DNA of 64,000 nucleotides from Allodiplogaster sudhausi. Lineage: Eukaryota; Nematoda; Chromadorea; Rhabditida; Diplogasteridae. The notes beneath the pieces are model-generated. The model saw only the letters and a program-made list of their open reading frames with translations, was not told where the DNA came from and did no database searches. The stretch's first letter is position 1. Every line of letters begins with the position of its first letter. This document shows, piece by piece, positions 1-15,000 of the stretch. The translations under genes and the position numbers were made by a program. The DNA lies in NCBI GenBank assembly GCA_945643635.1, contig CALZFC010000251.1, forward strand, positions 1 through 64,000, in the 5' to 3' direction.

Positions 1-3000
1 CCCTTGATGATGAATCCGAAAGCCAAAATAAGGAAGCCAAGTTTGCTTTGAGATTATGGTCCGTGAACTAGCTTGATGACCATGTCGAAAAATTTTTGAA
101 TCCGATTGACTTCAAACTAAGCAGGATAGTCTTCAGGGTCCCTTGATGATGAATCCGAAAGCCAAAATAAGAAAGCCCAAGTTTGCTTGGAGATTATGGT
201 CCGTGAACTAGCTTGATGACCATGTCGAAAAAATTTTTGAATCCGATTGACTTCAAATAAGCAAGGATAGTCTTCAGGGTCCCTTGATGATGAATCCGAA
301 AGCCAAATAAGAAAGCCCAAGTTTGCTTGGAGATTATGGTCCGTGAACTAGCTTGATGACCATGTCGAAAATTTTTGAATCCGATTGACTTCAAACTAAG
401 CAAGGATAGTCTTCAGGGTCCCTTGATGATGAATCCGAAAGCAAAAATAAGAAAGCCCAAGTTTGCTTGGAGATTATGGTCCGTGAACTAGCTTGATGAC
501 CATGTCGAAAAATTTTTTTGAATCCGATTGACTTCAAACTAAGCAAGGATAGTCTTCAGGGTCCCTTGATGATGAATCCGAAAGCCAAAATAAGAAAGCC
601 CAAGTTTGCTTGGAGATTATGGTCCGGGAACTAGCTTGATGACCATGTCGAAAAAATTTTTTGAATCCGATTGACTTCAAACTAAGCAAGGATAGTCTTC
701 AAGGTCCCTTGATGATGAATCCGAAAGCCAAAATAAGAAAGCCCAAGTTTGCTTGGAGATTATGGTCCGTGAACTAGCTTGATGACCATGTCGAAAATTT
801 TTTGAATCGATTGACTTCAAACTAAGCAAGGATAGTCTTCAAGGTCCCTTGATGATGAATCCGAAAGCCAAAATAAGAAAGCCCAAGTTTGCTTGGAGAT
901 TATGGTCCGGGAACTAGCTTGATGACCATGTCGAAAAAATTTTGAATCCGATTGACTTCAAACTAAGCAAGGATAGTCTTCAGGGTCCCTTGATGATGAA
1001 TCCGAAAGCCAAAATAAGAAAGCCCAAGTTTGCTTGGAGATTATGGTCCGTGAACTAGCTTGATGACCATGTCGAAAATTTTTTTGAATCCGATTGACTT
1101 CAAACTAAGCTAGGATAGTCTTCAGGGTCCCTTGATGATGAATCCGAAAGCCAAAATAAGAAAGCCCAAGTTTGCTTGGAGATTATGGTCCGTGAACTAG
1201 CTTGATGACCATGTCAAAAAATTTTTTGAATCCGATTGACTTCAAACTAAGCAAGGATAGTCTTCAGGGTCCCTTGATGATGAATCCGAAAGCCAAAATA
1301 AGAAAGCCCAAGTTTGCTTGGAGATTATGGTCCGTGAACTAGCTTGATGACCATGTCGAAAAATTTTTTGAATCCGATTGACTTCAAACTAAGCAAGGAT
1401 AGTCTTCAGGGTCCCTTGATGATGAATCCGAAAGCCAAAATAAGAAAGCCCAAGTTTGCTTGGAGATTATGGTCCGGAACTAGCTTGATGACCATGTCGA
1501 AAATTTTTTGAATCCGATTGACTTCAAACTAAGCAAGGATAGTCTTCAAGGTCCTTGATGATGAATCCGAAAGCCAAAATAAGAAAGCCAAGTTTGCTTG
1601 GAGATTATGGTCCGGGAACTAGCTTGATGACCATGTCGAAAATTTTTTGAATCCGATTGACTTCAAACTAAGCTAAGGATAGTCTTCAGGTCCCTTGATG
1701 ATGAATCCGAAAGCCAAAATAAGAAAGCCCAAGTTTGCTTGGAGATTATGGTCCGTGAACTAGCTTGATGACCATGTCGAAAAATTTTTTTGAATCCGAT
1801 TGACTTCAAACTAAGCTAGGATAGTCTTCAGGGTCCCTTGATGATGAATCCGAAAGCCAAAATAAGAAAGCCCAAGTTTGCTTGGAGATTATGGTCCGTG
1901 AACTAGCTTGATGACCATGTCAAAAATTTTTTGAATCCGATTGACTTCAAACTAAGCTAGGATAGTCTTCAAGGTCCCTTGATGATGAATCCGAAAGCCA
2001 AAATAAGAAAGCCCAAGTTTGCTTGGAGATTATGGTCCGTGAACTAGCTTGATGACCATGTCGAAAAATTTTTTGAATCCGATTGACTTCAAACTAAGCA
2101 AGGATAGTCTTCAGGGTCCTTGATGATGAATCCGAAAGCCAAAATAAGAAAGCCCAAGTTTGCTTGGAGATTATGGTCCGTGAACTAGCTTGATGACCAT
2201 GTCGAAAATTTTTTTGAATCCGATTGACTTCAAACTAAGCAAGGATAGTCTTCAAGGTCCCTTGATGATGAATCCGAAAGCCAAAATAAGAAAGCCCAAG
2301 TTTGCTTGGAGATTATGGTCCGGGAACTAGCTTGATGACCATGTCGAAAAATTTTTTGAATCCGATTGACTTCAAACTAAGCAAGGATAGTCTTCAGGGT
2401 CCCTTGATGATGAATCCGAAAGCCAAAATAAGAAAGCCCAAGTTTGCTTGGAGATTATGGTCCGTGAACTAGCTTGATGACCATGTCGAAAAATTTTTTT
2501 GAATCCGATTGACTTCAAACTAAGCAAGGATAGTCTTCAGGGTCCCTTGATGATGAATCCGAAAGCCAAAATAAGAAAGCCCAAGTTTGCTTGGAGATTA
2601 TGGTCCGTGAACTAGCTTGATGACCATGTCGAAAAATTTTTTGAATCCGATTGACTTCAAACTAAGCAAGGATAGTCTTCAGGGTCCCTTGATGATGAAT
2701 CCGAAAGCCAAATAAGAAAGCCCAAGTTTGCTTGGAGATTATGGTCCGGAACTAGCTTGATGACCATGTCGAAAAAATTTTTGAATCGATTGACTTCAAA
2801 CTAAGCAAGGATAGTCTTCAAGGTCCCTTGATGATGAATCCGAAAGCCAAAATAAGAAAGCCCAAGTTTGCTTGGAGATTATGGTCCGTGAACTAGCTTG
2901 ATGACCATGTCGAAAATTTTTTTGAATCGATTGACTTCAAACTAAGCAAGGATAGTCTTCAAGGTCCTTGATGATGAATCCGGAATAAGAAAGCCCTTTG

Positions 3001-6000
3001 CTTGGAGATTATGGTCCGTGAACTAGCTTGATGACCATGTCGAAAAAATTTTTGAATCCGATTGACTTCAAACTAAGCAAGGATAGTCTTCAGGTCCCTT
3101 GATGATGAATCCGAAAGCCAAAATAAGAAAGCCCAAGTTTGCTTGGAGATTATGGTCCGTGAACTAGCTTGATGACCATGTCGAAAAATTTTTTGAATCC
3201 GATTGACTTCAAACTAAGCAAGGATAGTCTTCAAGGTCCCTTGATGATGAATCCGAAAGCCAAAATAAGAAAGCCCAAGTTTGCTTGGAGATTATGGTCC
3301 GTGAACTAGCTTGATGACCATGTCGAAAATTTTTGAATCCGATTGACTTCAAACTAAGCAAGGATAGTCTTCAGGGTCCCTTGATGATGAATCCGAAAGC
3401 CAAAATAAGAAAGCCCAAGTTTGCTTGGAGATTATGGTCCGTGAACTAGCTTGATGACCATGTCGAAAAATTTTTTGAATCCGATTGACTTCAAACTAAG
3501 CAAGGATAGTCTTCAGGGTCCCTTGATGATGAATCCGAAAGCCAAAATAAGAAAGCCCAAGTTTGCTTGGAGATTATGGTCCGTGAACTAGCTTGATGAC
3601 CATGTCGAAAAATTTTTGAATCCGATTGACTTCAAACTAAGCAAGGATAGTCTTCAGGGTCCCTTGATGATGAATCCGAAAGCCCAAGTTTGCTTGGAGA
3701 TTATGGTCCGTGAACTAGCTTGATGACCATGTCGAAAAATTTTTTTGAATCCGATTGACTTCAAACTAAGCAAGGATAGTCTTCAGGTCCCTTGATGATG
3801 AATCCGAAAGCCAAAATAAGAAAGCCCAAGTTTGCTTGGAGATTATGGTCCGTGAACTAGCTTGATGACCATGTCGAAAATTTTTTGAATCGATTGACTT
3901 CAAACTAAGCAAGGATAGTCTTCAGGTCCCTTGATGATGAATCCGAAAGCCAAAATAAGAAAGCCCAAGTTTGCTTGGAGATTATGGTCCGTGAACTAGC
4001 TTGATGACCATGTCGAAAAATTTTTTGAATCCGATTGACTTCAAACTAAGCAAGGATAGTCTTCAAGGTCCCTTGATGATGAATCCGAAAGCCAAAATAA
4101 GAAAGCCCAAGTTTGCTTGGAGATTATGGTCCGTGAACTAGCTTGATGACCATGTCGAAAAATTTTTGAATCCGATTGACTTCAAACTAAGCAAGGATAG
4201 TCTTCAGGTCCCTTGATGATGAATCCGAAAGCCAAAATAAGAAAGCCCAAGTTTGCTTGGAGATTATGGTCCGTGAACTAGCTTGATGACCATGTCGAAA
4301 ATTTTTTTGAATCCGATTGACTTCAAACTAAGCAAGGATAGTCTTCAAGGTCCCTTGATGATGAATCCGAAAGCCAAAATAAGAAAGCCCAAGTTTGCTT
4401 GGAGATTATGGTCCGTGAACTAGCTTGATGACCATGTCGAAAATTTTTTTGAATCGATTGACTTCAAACTAAGCAAGGATAGTCTTCAAGGTCCCTTGAT
4501 GATGAATCCGAAAGCCAAAATAAGAAAGCCCAAGTTTGCTTGGAGATTATGGTCCGTGAACTAGCTTGATGACCATGTCGAAAATTTTTTGAATCCGATT
4601 GACTTCAAACTAAGCAAGGATAGTCTTCAGGGTCCCTTGATGATGAATCCGAAAGCCAAAATAAGAAAGCCCAAGTTTGCTTGGAGATTATGGTCCGTGA
4701 ACTAGCTTGATGACCATGTCGAAAAATTTTGAATCCGATTGACTTCAAACTAAGCAAGGATAGTCTTCAGGGCCCTTGATGATGAATCCGAAAGCCAAAA
4801 TAAGAAAGCCCAAGTTTGCTTGGAGATTATGGTCCGTGAACTAGCTTGATGACCATGTCAAAAATTTTTTGAATCCGATTGACTTCAAACTAAGCAAGGA
4901 TAGTCTTCAGGGTCCCTTGATGATGAATCCGAAAGCCAAAATAAGAAAGCCCAAGTTTGCTTGGAGATTATGGGTCCGTGAACTAGCTTGATGACCATGT
5001 CGAAAAATTTTTGAATCCGATTGACTTCAAACTAAGCAAGGATAGTCTTCAGGTCCCTTGATGATGAATCCGAAAGCCAAAATAAGAAAGCCCAAGTTTG
5101 CTTGGAGATTATGGTCCCGTGAACTAGCTTGATGACCATGTCGAAAAATTTTTGAATCCGATTGACTTCAAACTAAGCAAGGATAGTCTTCAGGTCCCTT
5201 GATGATGAATCCGAAAGCCAAAATAAGAAAGCCCAAGTTTGCTTGGAGATTATGGTCCGTGAACTAGCTTGATGACCATGTCGAAAATTTTTTTGAATCC
5301 GATTGACTTCAAACTAAGCAAGGATAGTCTTCAGGGTCCCTTGATGATGAATCCGAAAGCCAAAATAAGAAAGCCCAAGTTTGCTTGGAGATTATGGTCC
5401 GTGAACTAGCTTGATGACCATGTCGAAAAATTTTTTGAATCCGATTGACTTCAAACTAAGCAAGGATAGTCTTCAAGGTCCCTTGATGATGAATCCGAAA
5501 GCAAAATAAGAAAGCCCAAGTTTGCTTGGAGATTATGGTCCGTGAACTAGCTTGATGACCATGTCGAAAAATTTTTTGAATCCGATTGACTTCAAACTAA
5601 GCAAGGATAGTCTTCAGGGTCCCTTGATGATGAATCCGAAAGCCAAAATAAGAAAGCCCAAGTTTGCTTGGAGATTATGGTCCGTGAACTAGCTTGATGA
5701 CCATGTCGAAAATTTTTTGAATCCGATTGACTTCAAACTAAGCAAGGATAGTCTTCAGGGCCCTTGATGATGAATCCGAAAGCCAAAATAAGAAAGCCCA
5801 AGTTTGCTTGGAGATTATGGTCCCGTGAACTAGCTTGATGACCATGTCGAAAAATTTTTTGAATCCGATTGACTTCAAACTAAGCAAGGATAGTCTTCAA
5901 GGTCCTTGATGATGAATCCGAAAGCCAAAATAAGAAAGCCCAAGTTTGCTTGGAGATTATGGTCCCGTGAACTAGCTTGATGACCATGTCGAAAAATTTT

Positions 6001-9000
6001 TTGAATCCGATTGACTTCAAACTAAGCAAGGATAGTCTTCAGGGTCCCTTGATGATGAATCCGAAAGCCAAAATAAGAAAGCCCAAGTTTGCTTGGAGAT
6101 TATGGTCCGTGAACTAGCTTGATGACCATGTCGAAAAATTTTTGAATCCGATTGACTTCAAACTAAGCAAGGATAGTCTTCAGGGTCCCTTGATGATGAA
6201 TCCGAAAGCCAAAATAAGAAAGCCCAAGTTTGCTTGGAGATTATGGTCCGTGAACTAGCTTGATGACCATGTCGAAAAATTTTTGAATCCGATTGACTTC
6301 AAACTAAGCAAGGATAGTCTTCAGGGTCCCTTGATGATGAATCCGAAAGCCAAAATAAGAAAAGCCCAAGTTTGCTTGGAGATTATGGTCCGTGAACTAG
6401 CTTGATGACCATGTCGAAAAAATTTTTTGAATCCGATTGACTTCAAACTAAGCAAGGATAGTCTTCAAGGTCCCTTGATGATGAATCCGAAAGCCAAAAT
6501 AAGAAAGCCCAAGTTTGCTTGGAGATTATGGTCCGTGAACTAGCTTGATGACCATGTCGAAAATTTTTTGAATCCGATTGACTTCAAACTAAGCAAGGAT
6601 AGTCTTCAAGGTCCCTTGATGATGAATCCGAAAGCCAAATAAGAAAGCCCAAGTTTGCTTGGAGATTATGGTCCGTGAACTAGCTTGATGACCATGTCGA
6701 AAAATTTTTGAATCCGATTGACTTCAAACTAAGCAAGGATAGTCTTCAGGGTCCCTTGATGATGAATCCGAAAGCCAAAATAAGAAAGCCCAAGTTTGCT
6801 TGGAGATTATGGTCCGTGAACTAGCTTGATGACCATGTCGAAAAATTTTTTGAATCCGATTGACTTCAAACTAAGCTAGGATAGTCTTCAGGGTCCCTTG
6901 ATGATGAATCCGAAAGCCAAAATAAGAAAGCCCAAGTTTGCTTGGAGATTATGGTCCGTGAACTAGCTTGATGACCATGTCGAAAAATTTTTTGAATCCG
7001 ATTGACTTCAAACTAAGCAAGGATAGTCTTCAAGGTCCCTTGATGATGAATCCGAAAGCCAAAATAAGAAAGCCCAAGTTTGCTTGGAGATTATGGTCCG
7101 TGAACTAGCTTGATGACCATGTCGAAAATTTTTGAATCCGATTGACTTCAAACTAAGCTAGGATAGTCTTCAAGGTCCCTTGATGATGAATCCGAAAGCC
7201 AAAATAAGAAAGCCCAAGTTTGCTTGGAGATTATGGTCCGTGAACTAGCTTGATGACCATGTCGAAAATTTTTTTGAATCCGATTGACTTCAAACTAAGC
7301 AAGGATAGTCTTCAAGGTCCTTGATGATGAATCCGAAAGCCAAAATAAGAAAGCCCAAGTTTGCTTGGAGATTATGGTCCGGGAACTAGCTTGATGACCA
7401 TGTCGAAAAAATTTTTGAATCCGATTGACTTCAAACTAAGCAAGGATAGTCTTCAAGGTCCCTTGATGATGAATCCGAAAGCCAAAATAAGAAAGCCCAA
7501 GTTTGCTTGGAGATTATGGTCCGTGAACTAGCTTGATGACCATGTCGAAAATTTTTTTGAATCCGATTGACTTCAAACTAAGCAAGGATAGTCTTCAGGG
7601 TCCCTTGATGATGAATCCGAAAGCCAAAATAAGAAAGCCCAAGTTTGCTTGGAGATTATGGTCCGTGAACTAGCTTGATGACCATGTCGAAAAATTTTTG
7701 AATCCGATTGACTTCAAACTAAGCAAGGATAGTCTTCAGGGTCCCTTGATGATGAATCCGAAAGCCAAAATAGAAAGCCCAAGTTTGCTTGGAGATTATG
7801 GTCCGGGAACTAGCTTGATGACCATGTCGAAAAAATTTTTGAATCCGATTGACTTCAACTAAGCAAGGATAGTCTTCAAGGTCCCTTGATGATGAATCCG
7901 AAAGCCAAAATAAGAAAGCCCAAGTTTGCTTGGAGATTATGGTCCGTGAACTAGCTTGATGACCATGTCGAAAATTTTTTTGAATCGATTGACTTCAAAC
8001 TAAGCAAGGATAGTCTTCAAGGTCAATTGATGAAAGAAATAAGAAAGCCCTTTGCTTGGAGATTATGGTCCGTGAACTAGCTTGATGACCATGTCGAAAA
8101 AATTTTTGAATCCGATTGACTTCAAACTAAGCAAGGATAGTCTTCAGGGTCCCTTGATGATGAATCCGAAAGCCAAAATAAGAAAGCCCAAGTTTGCTTG
8201 GAGATTATGGTCCGTGAACTAGCTTGATGACCATGTCGAAAAATTTTTTGAATCGATTGACTTCAAACTAAGCAAGGATAGTCTTCAAGGTCCCTTGATG
8301 ATGAATCCGAAAGCCAAAATAAGAAAGCCCAAGTTTGCTTGGAGATTATGGTCCGTGAACTAGCTTGATGACCATGTCGAAAAATTTTTGAATCCGATTG
8401 ACTTCAAACTAAGCAAGGATAGTCTTCAGGGTCCCTTGATGATGAATCCGAAAGCCAAAATAAGAAAGCCCAAGTTTGCTTGGAGATTATGGTCCGTGAA
8501 CTAGCTTGATGACCATGTCGAAAAATTTTTTGAATCCGATTGACTTCAAACTAAGCAAGGATAGTCTTCAGGGTCCCTTGATGATGAATCCGAAAGCCAA
8601 AATAAGAAAGCCCAAGTTTGCTTGGAGATTATGGTCCGTGAACTAGCTTGATGACCATGTCGAAAAATTTTTGAATCCGATTGACTTCAAACTAAGCAAG
8701 GATAGTCTTCAGGGTCCCTTGATGATGAATAAGAAAGCCCAAGTTTGCTTGGAGATTATGGTCCGTGAACTAGCTTGATGACCATGTCGAAAAATTTTTT
8801 GAATCCGATTGACTTCAAACTAAGCAAGGATAGTCTTCAAGGTCCCTTGATGATGAATCCGAAAGCCAAAATAAGAAAGCCCAAGTTTGCTTGGAGATTA
8901 TGGTCCGTGAACTAGCTTGATGACCATGTCGAAAATTTTTTTGAATCCGATTGACTTCAAACTAAGCAAGGATAGTCTTCAGGGTCCCTTGATGATGAAT

Positions 9001-12000
9001 CCGAAAGCCAAAATAAGAAAGCCCAAGTTTGCTTGGAGATTATGGTCCGTGAACTAGCTTGATGACCATGTCGAAAAAATTTTTTGAATCCGATTGACTT
9101 CAAACTAAGCAAGGATAGTCTTCAAGGTCCCTTGATGATGAATCCGAAAGCCAAAATAAGAAAGCCCAAGTTTGCTTGGAGATTATGGTCCGTGAACTAG
9201 CTTGATGACCATGTCGAAAAAATTTTTTGAATCCGATTGACTTCAAACTAAGCAAGGATAGTCTTCAGGGTCCTTGATGATGAATCCGAAAGCCAAAATA
9301 AGAAAGCCCAAGTTTGCTTGGAGATTATGGTCCGTGAACTAGCTTGATGACCATGTCGAAAATTTTTGAATCCGATTGACTTCAAACTAAGCAAGGATAG
9401 TCTTCAGGTCCCTTGATGATGAATCCGAAAGCCAAAATAAGAAAGCCCAAGTTTGCTTGGAGATTATGGTCCGTGAACTAGCTTGATGACCATGTCGAAA
9501 ATTTTTTTGAATCCGATTGACTTCAAACTAAGCAAGGATAGTCTTCAGGGTCCCTTGATGATGAATCCGAAAGCCAAAATAAGAAAGCCCAAGTTTGCTT
9601 GGAGATTATGGTCCGTGAACTAGCTTGATGACCATGTCGAAAAATTTTTGAATCCGATTGACTTCAAACTAAGCAAGGATAGTCTTCAAGTCCCTTGATG
9701 ATGAATCCGAAAGCCAAAATAAGAAAGCCCAAGTTTGCTTGGAGATTATGGTCCGTGAACTAGCTTGATGACCATGTCGAAAAATTTTTTGAATCCGATT
9801 GACTTCAAACTAAGCAAGGATAGTCTTCAGGGCCCTTGATGATGAATCCGAAAGCCAAAATAAGAAAGCCCAAGTTTGCTTGGAGATTATGGTCCGTGAA
9901 CTAGCTTGATGACCATGTCGAAAAATTTTTTGAATCCGATTGACTTCAAACTAAGCAAGGATAGTCTTCAAGGTCCCTTGATGATGAATCCGAAAGCCAA
10001 AATAAGAAAGCCCAAGTTTGCTTGGAGATTATGGTCCGTGAACTAGCTTGATGACCATGTCGAAAAAATTTTTTGAATCCGATTGACTTCAAACTAAGCA
10101 AGGATAGTCTTCAGGTCCCTTGATGATGAATCCGAAAGCCAAAATAAGAAAGCCCAAGTTTGCTTGGAGATTATGGTCCGTGAACTAGCTTGATGACCAT
10201 GTCGAAAATTTTTTGAATCCGATTGACTTCAAACTAAGCAAGGATAGTCTTCAGGGTCCCTTGATGATGAATCCGAAAGCCAAAATAAGAAAGCCCAAGT
10301 TTGCTTGGAGATTATGGTCCGTGAACTAGCTTGATGACCATGTCGAAAAATTTTTGAATCCGATTGACTTCTAACTAAGCAAGGATAGTCTTCAGGGTCC
10401 CTTGATGATGAATCCGAAAGCCAAAATAAGAAAGCCCAAGTTTGCTTGGAGATTATGGTCCGTGAACTAGCTTGATGACCATGTCGAAAAAATTTTTTGA
10501 ATCCGATTGACTTCAAACTAAGCAGGATAGTCTTCAAGGTCCCTTGATGATGAATCCGAAAGCCAAAATAAGAAAGCCCAAGTTTGCTTGGAGATTATGG
10601 TCCGTGAACTAGCTTGATGACCATGTCGAAAATTTTTGAATCGATTGACTTCAAACTAAGCAAGGATAGTCTTCAAGGTCCCTTGATGATGAATCCGAAA
10701 GCCAAAATAAGAAAGCCCAAGTTTGCTTGGAGATTATGGTCCGTGAACTAGCTTGATGACCATGTCGAAAATTTTTTGAATCCGATTGACTTCAAACTAA
10801 GCAAGGATAGTCTTCAGGGTCCCTTGATGATGAATCCGAAAGCCAAAATAAGAAAGCCCAAGTTTGCTTGGAGATTATGGTCCGTGAACTAGCTTGATGA
10901 CCATGTCGAAAATTTTTTGAATCCGATTGACTTCAAACTAAGCTAGGATAGTCTTCAGGGCCCTTGATGATGAATCCGAAAGCCAAAATAAGAAAGCCCA
11001 AGTTTGCTTGCTTGAGATTATGGTCCGTGAACTAGCTTGATGACCATGTCAAAAATTTTTTGAATCCGATTGACTTCAAACTAAGCAAGGATAGTCTTCA
11101 AGGTCCCTTGATGATGAATCCGAAAGCCAAAATAAGAAAGCCCAAGTTTGCTTGGAGATTATGGTCCGTGAACTAGCTTGATGACCATGTCGAAAATTTT
11201 TTGAATCCGATTGACTTCAAACTAAGCAAGGATAGTCTTCAAGGTCCCTTGATGATGAATCCGAAAGCCAAAATAAGAAAGCCCAAGTTTGCTTGGAGAT
11301 TATGGTCCGGGAACTAGCTTGATGACCATGTCGAAATTTTTTTTGAATCCGATTGACTTCAAACTAAGCAAGGATAGTCTTCAAGGTCCCTTGATGATGA
11401 ATCCGAAAGCAAAATAAGAAAGCCCAAGTTTGCTTGGAGATTATGGTCCGTGAACTAGCTTGATGACCATGTCGAAAAATTTTTTGAATCCGATTGACTT
11501 CAAACTAAGCTAGGATAGTCTTCAAGGTCCCTTGATGATGAATCCGAAAGCCAAAATAAGAAAGCCCAAGTTTGCTTGGAGATTATGGTCCGTGAACTAG
11601 CTTGATGACCATGTCGAAAATTTTTTGAATCCGATTGACTTCAAACTAAGCAAGGATAGTCTTCAGGGTCCCTTGATGATGAATCCGAAAGCCAAAATAA
11701 GAAACCCAAGTTTGCTTGGAGATTATGGTCCGTGAACTAGCTTGATGACCATGTCGAAAATTTTTTGAATCCGATTGACTTCTAACTAAGCAAGGATAGT
11801 CTTCAGGGTCCCTTGATGATGAATCCGAAAGCCAAAATAAGAAAGCCCAAGTTTGCTTGGAGATTATGGTCCGGGAACTAGCTTGATGACCATGTCGAAA
11901 AAATTTTTGAATCCGATTGACTTCAAACTAAGCAAGGATAGTCTTCAAGGTCCCTTGATGATGAATCCGAAAGCCAAAATAAGAAAGCCCAAGTTTGCTT

Positions 12001-15000
12001 GGAGATTATGGTCCGTGAACTAGCTTGATGACCATGTCGAAAAATTTTTTGAATCCGATTGACTTCAAACTAAGCAAGGATAGTCTTCAGGGTCCCAATG
12101 ATGATGAATCAAAATAAGAAAGCCCTTTGCTTGGAGATTATGGTCCGTGAACTAGCTTGATGACCATGTCGAAAAAAATTTTTGAATCCGATTGACTTCA
12201 AACTAAGCAAGGATAGTCTCAGGGTCCCTTGATGATGAATCCGAAAGCCAAAATAAGAAAGCCCAAGTTTGCTTGGAGATTATGGTCCGTGAACTAGCTT
12301 GATGACCATGTCGAAAAAATTTTTTGAATCGATTGACTTCAAACTAAGCAAGGATAGTCTTCAGGTCCCTTGATGATGAATCCGAAAGCCAAAATAAGAA
12401 AGCCCAAGTTTGCTTGGAGATTATGGTCCGTGAACTAGCTTGATGACCATGTCGAAAAATTTTTTGAATCCGATTGACTTCAAACTAAGCAAGGATAGTC
12501 TTCAGGGTCCCTTGATGATGAATCCGAAAGCCAAAATAAGAAAGCCCAAGTTTGCTTGGAGATTATGGTCCGGAACTAGCTTGATGACCATGTCGAAAAA
12601 TTTTTTGAATCCGATTGACTTCAAACTAAGCAAGGATAGTCTTCAGGGTCCCTTGATGATGAATCCGAAAGCCAAAATAAGAAAGCCCAAGTTTGCTTGG
12701 AGATTATGGTCCGGGAACTAGCTTGATGACCATGTCGAAAAATTTTTGAATCCGATTGACTTCAAACTAAGCAAGGATAGTCTTCAGGTCCCTTGATGAT
12801 GAATCCGAAAGCCCAAGTTTGCTTGGAGATTATGGTCCGTGAACTAGCTTGATGACCATGTCGAAAAATTTTTTTGAATCCGATTGACTTCAAACTAAGC
12901 AAGGATAGTCTTCAAGGTCCCTTGATGATGAATCCGAAAGCCAAAATAAGAAAGCCCAAGTTTGCTTGGAGATTATGGTCCGTGAACTAGCTTGATGACC
13001 ATGTCGAAAATTTTTTGAATCCGATTGACTTCAAACTAAGCAAGGATAGTCTTCAAGGTCCCTTGATGATGAATCCGAAAGCCAAAATAAGAAAGCCCAA
13101 GTTTGCTTGGAGATTATGGTCCGTGAACTAGCTTGATGACCATGTCGAAAAATTTTTTGAATCGATTGACTTCAAACTAAGCAAGGATAGTCTTCAAGGT
13201 CCCTTGATGATGAATCCGAAAGCCAAAATAAGAAAGCCCAAGTTTGCTTGGAGATTATGGTCCGTGAACTAGCTTGATGACCATGTCGAAAAATTTTTTG
13301 AATCGATTGACTTCAAACTAAGCAAGGATAGTCTTCAAGGTCCCTTGATGATGAATCCGAAAGCCAAAATAAGAAAGCCCAAGTTTGCTTGGAGATTATG
13401 GTCCGTGAACTAGCTTGATGACCATGTCGAAAATTTTTTGAATCCGATTGACTTCAAACTAAGCAAGGATAGTCTTCAAGGTCCCTTGATGATGAATCCG
13501 AAAGCCAAAATAAGAAAGCCCAAGTTTGCTTGGAGATTATGGTCCGTGAACTAGCTTGATGACCATGTCGAAAATTTTTTGAATCCGATTGACTTCAAAC
13601 TAAGCAAGGATAGTCTTCAAGGATCAATGATCCAAATGTCAAGGTCAATTGATGATGAATCCGAAAGCCAAAATAAGAAAGCCCAAGTTTGCTTGGAGAT
13701 TATGGTCCGTGAACTAGCTTGATGACCATGTCGAAAATTTTTTGAATCCGATTGACTTCAAACTAAGCAAGGATAGTCTTCAAGGTCCCTTGATGATGAA
13801 TCCGAAAGCCAAAATAAGAAAGCCCAAGTTTGCTTGGAGATTATGGTCCGTGAACTAGCTTGATGACCATGTCGAAAAATTTTTGAATCCGATTGACTTC
13901 AAACTAAGCAAGGATAGTCTTCAGGGTCCTTGATGATGAATCCGAAAGCCAAAATAAGAAAGCCCAAGTTTGCTTGGAGATTATGGTCCGTGAACTAGCT
14001 TGATGACCATGTCGAAAAATTTTTTTGAATCCGATTGACTTCAAACTAAGCAAGGATAGTCTTCAGGGCCTTGATGATGAATCCGAAAGCCAAAATAAGA
14101 AAGCCCAAGTTTGCTTGGAGATTATGGTCCCGTGAACTAGCTTGATGACCATGTCGAAAAATTTTTTGAATCCGATTGACTTCAAACTAAGCAAGGATAG
14201 TCTTCAGGGTCCCTTGATGATGAATCCGAAAGCCAAAATAAGAAAGCCCAAGTTTGCTTGGAGATTATGGTCCCGTGAACTAGCTTGATGACCATGTCGA
14301 AAAATTTTTTGAATCCGATTGACTTCAAACTAAGCAAGGATAGTCTTCAAGGTCCCTTGATGATGAATCCGAAAGCCAAAATAAGAAAGCCCAAGTTTGC
14401 TTGGAGATTATGGTCCGTGAACTAGCTTGATGACCATGTCGAAAATTTTTTGAATCCGATTGACTTCAAACTAAGCAAGGATAGTCTTCAAGGTCCTTGA
14501 TGATGAATCCGAAAGCCAAAATAAGAAAGCCCAAGTTTGCTTGGAGATTATGGTCCGTGAACTAGCTTGATGACCATGTCGAAAATTTTTTGAATCGATT
14601 GACTTCAAACTAAGCAAGGATAGTCTTCAAGGTCCCTTGATGATGAATCCGAAAGCCAAAATAAGAAAGCCCAAGTTTGCTTGGAGATTATGGTCCGTGA
14701 ACTAGCTTGATGACCATGTCGAAAAATTTTTTGAATCCGATTGACTTCAAACTAAGCAAGGATAGTCTTCAAGGTCCCTTGATGATGAATCCGAAAGCCA
14801 AAATAAGAAAGCCCAAGTTTGCTTGGAGATTATGGTCCGTGAACTAGCTTGATGACCATGTCGAAAAATTTTTTGAATCGATTGACTTCAAACTAAGCAA
14901 GGATAGTCTTCAGGGCCCTTGATGATGAATCCGAAAGCCAAAATAAGAAAGCCCAAGTTTGCTTGGAGATTATGGTCCCGTGAACTAGCTTGATGACCAT

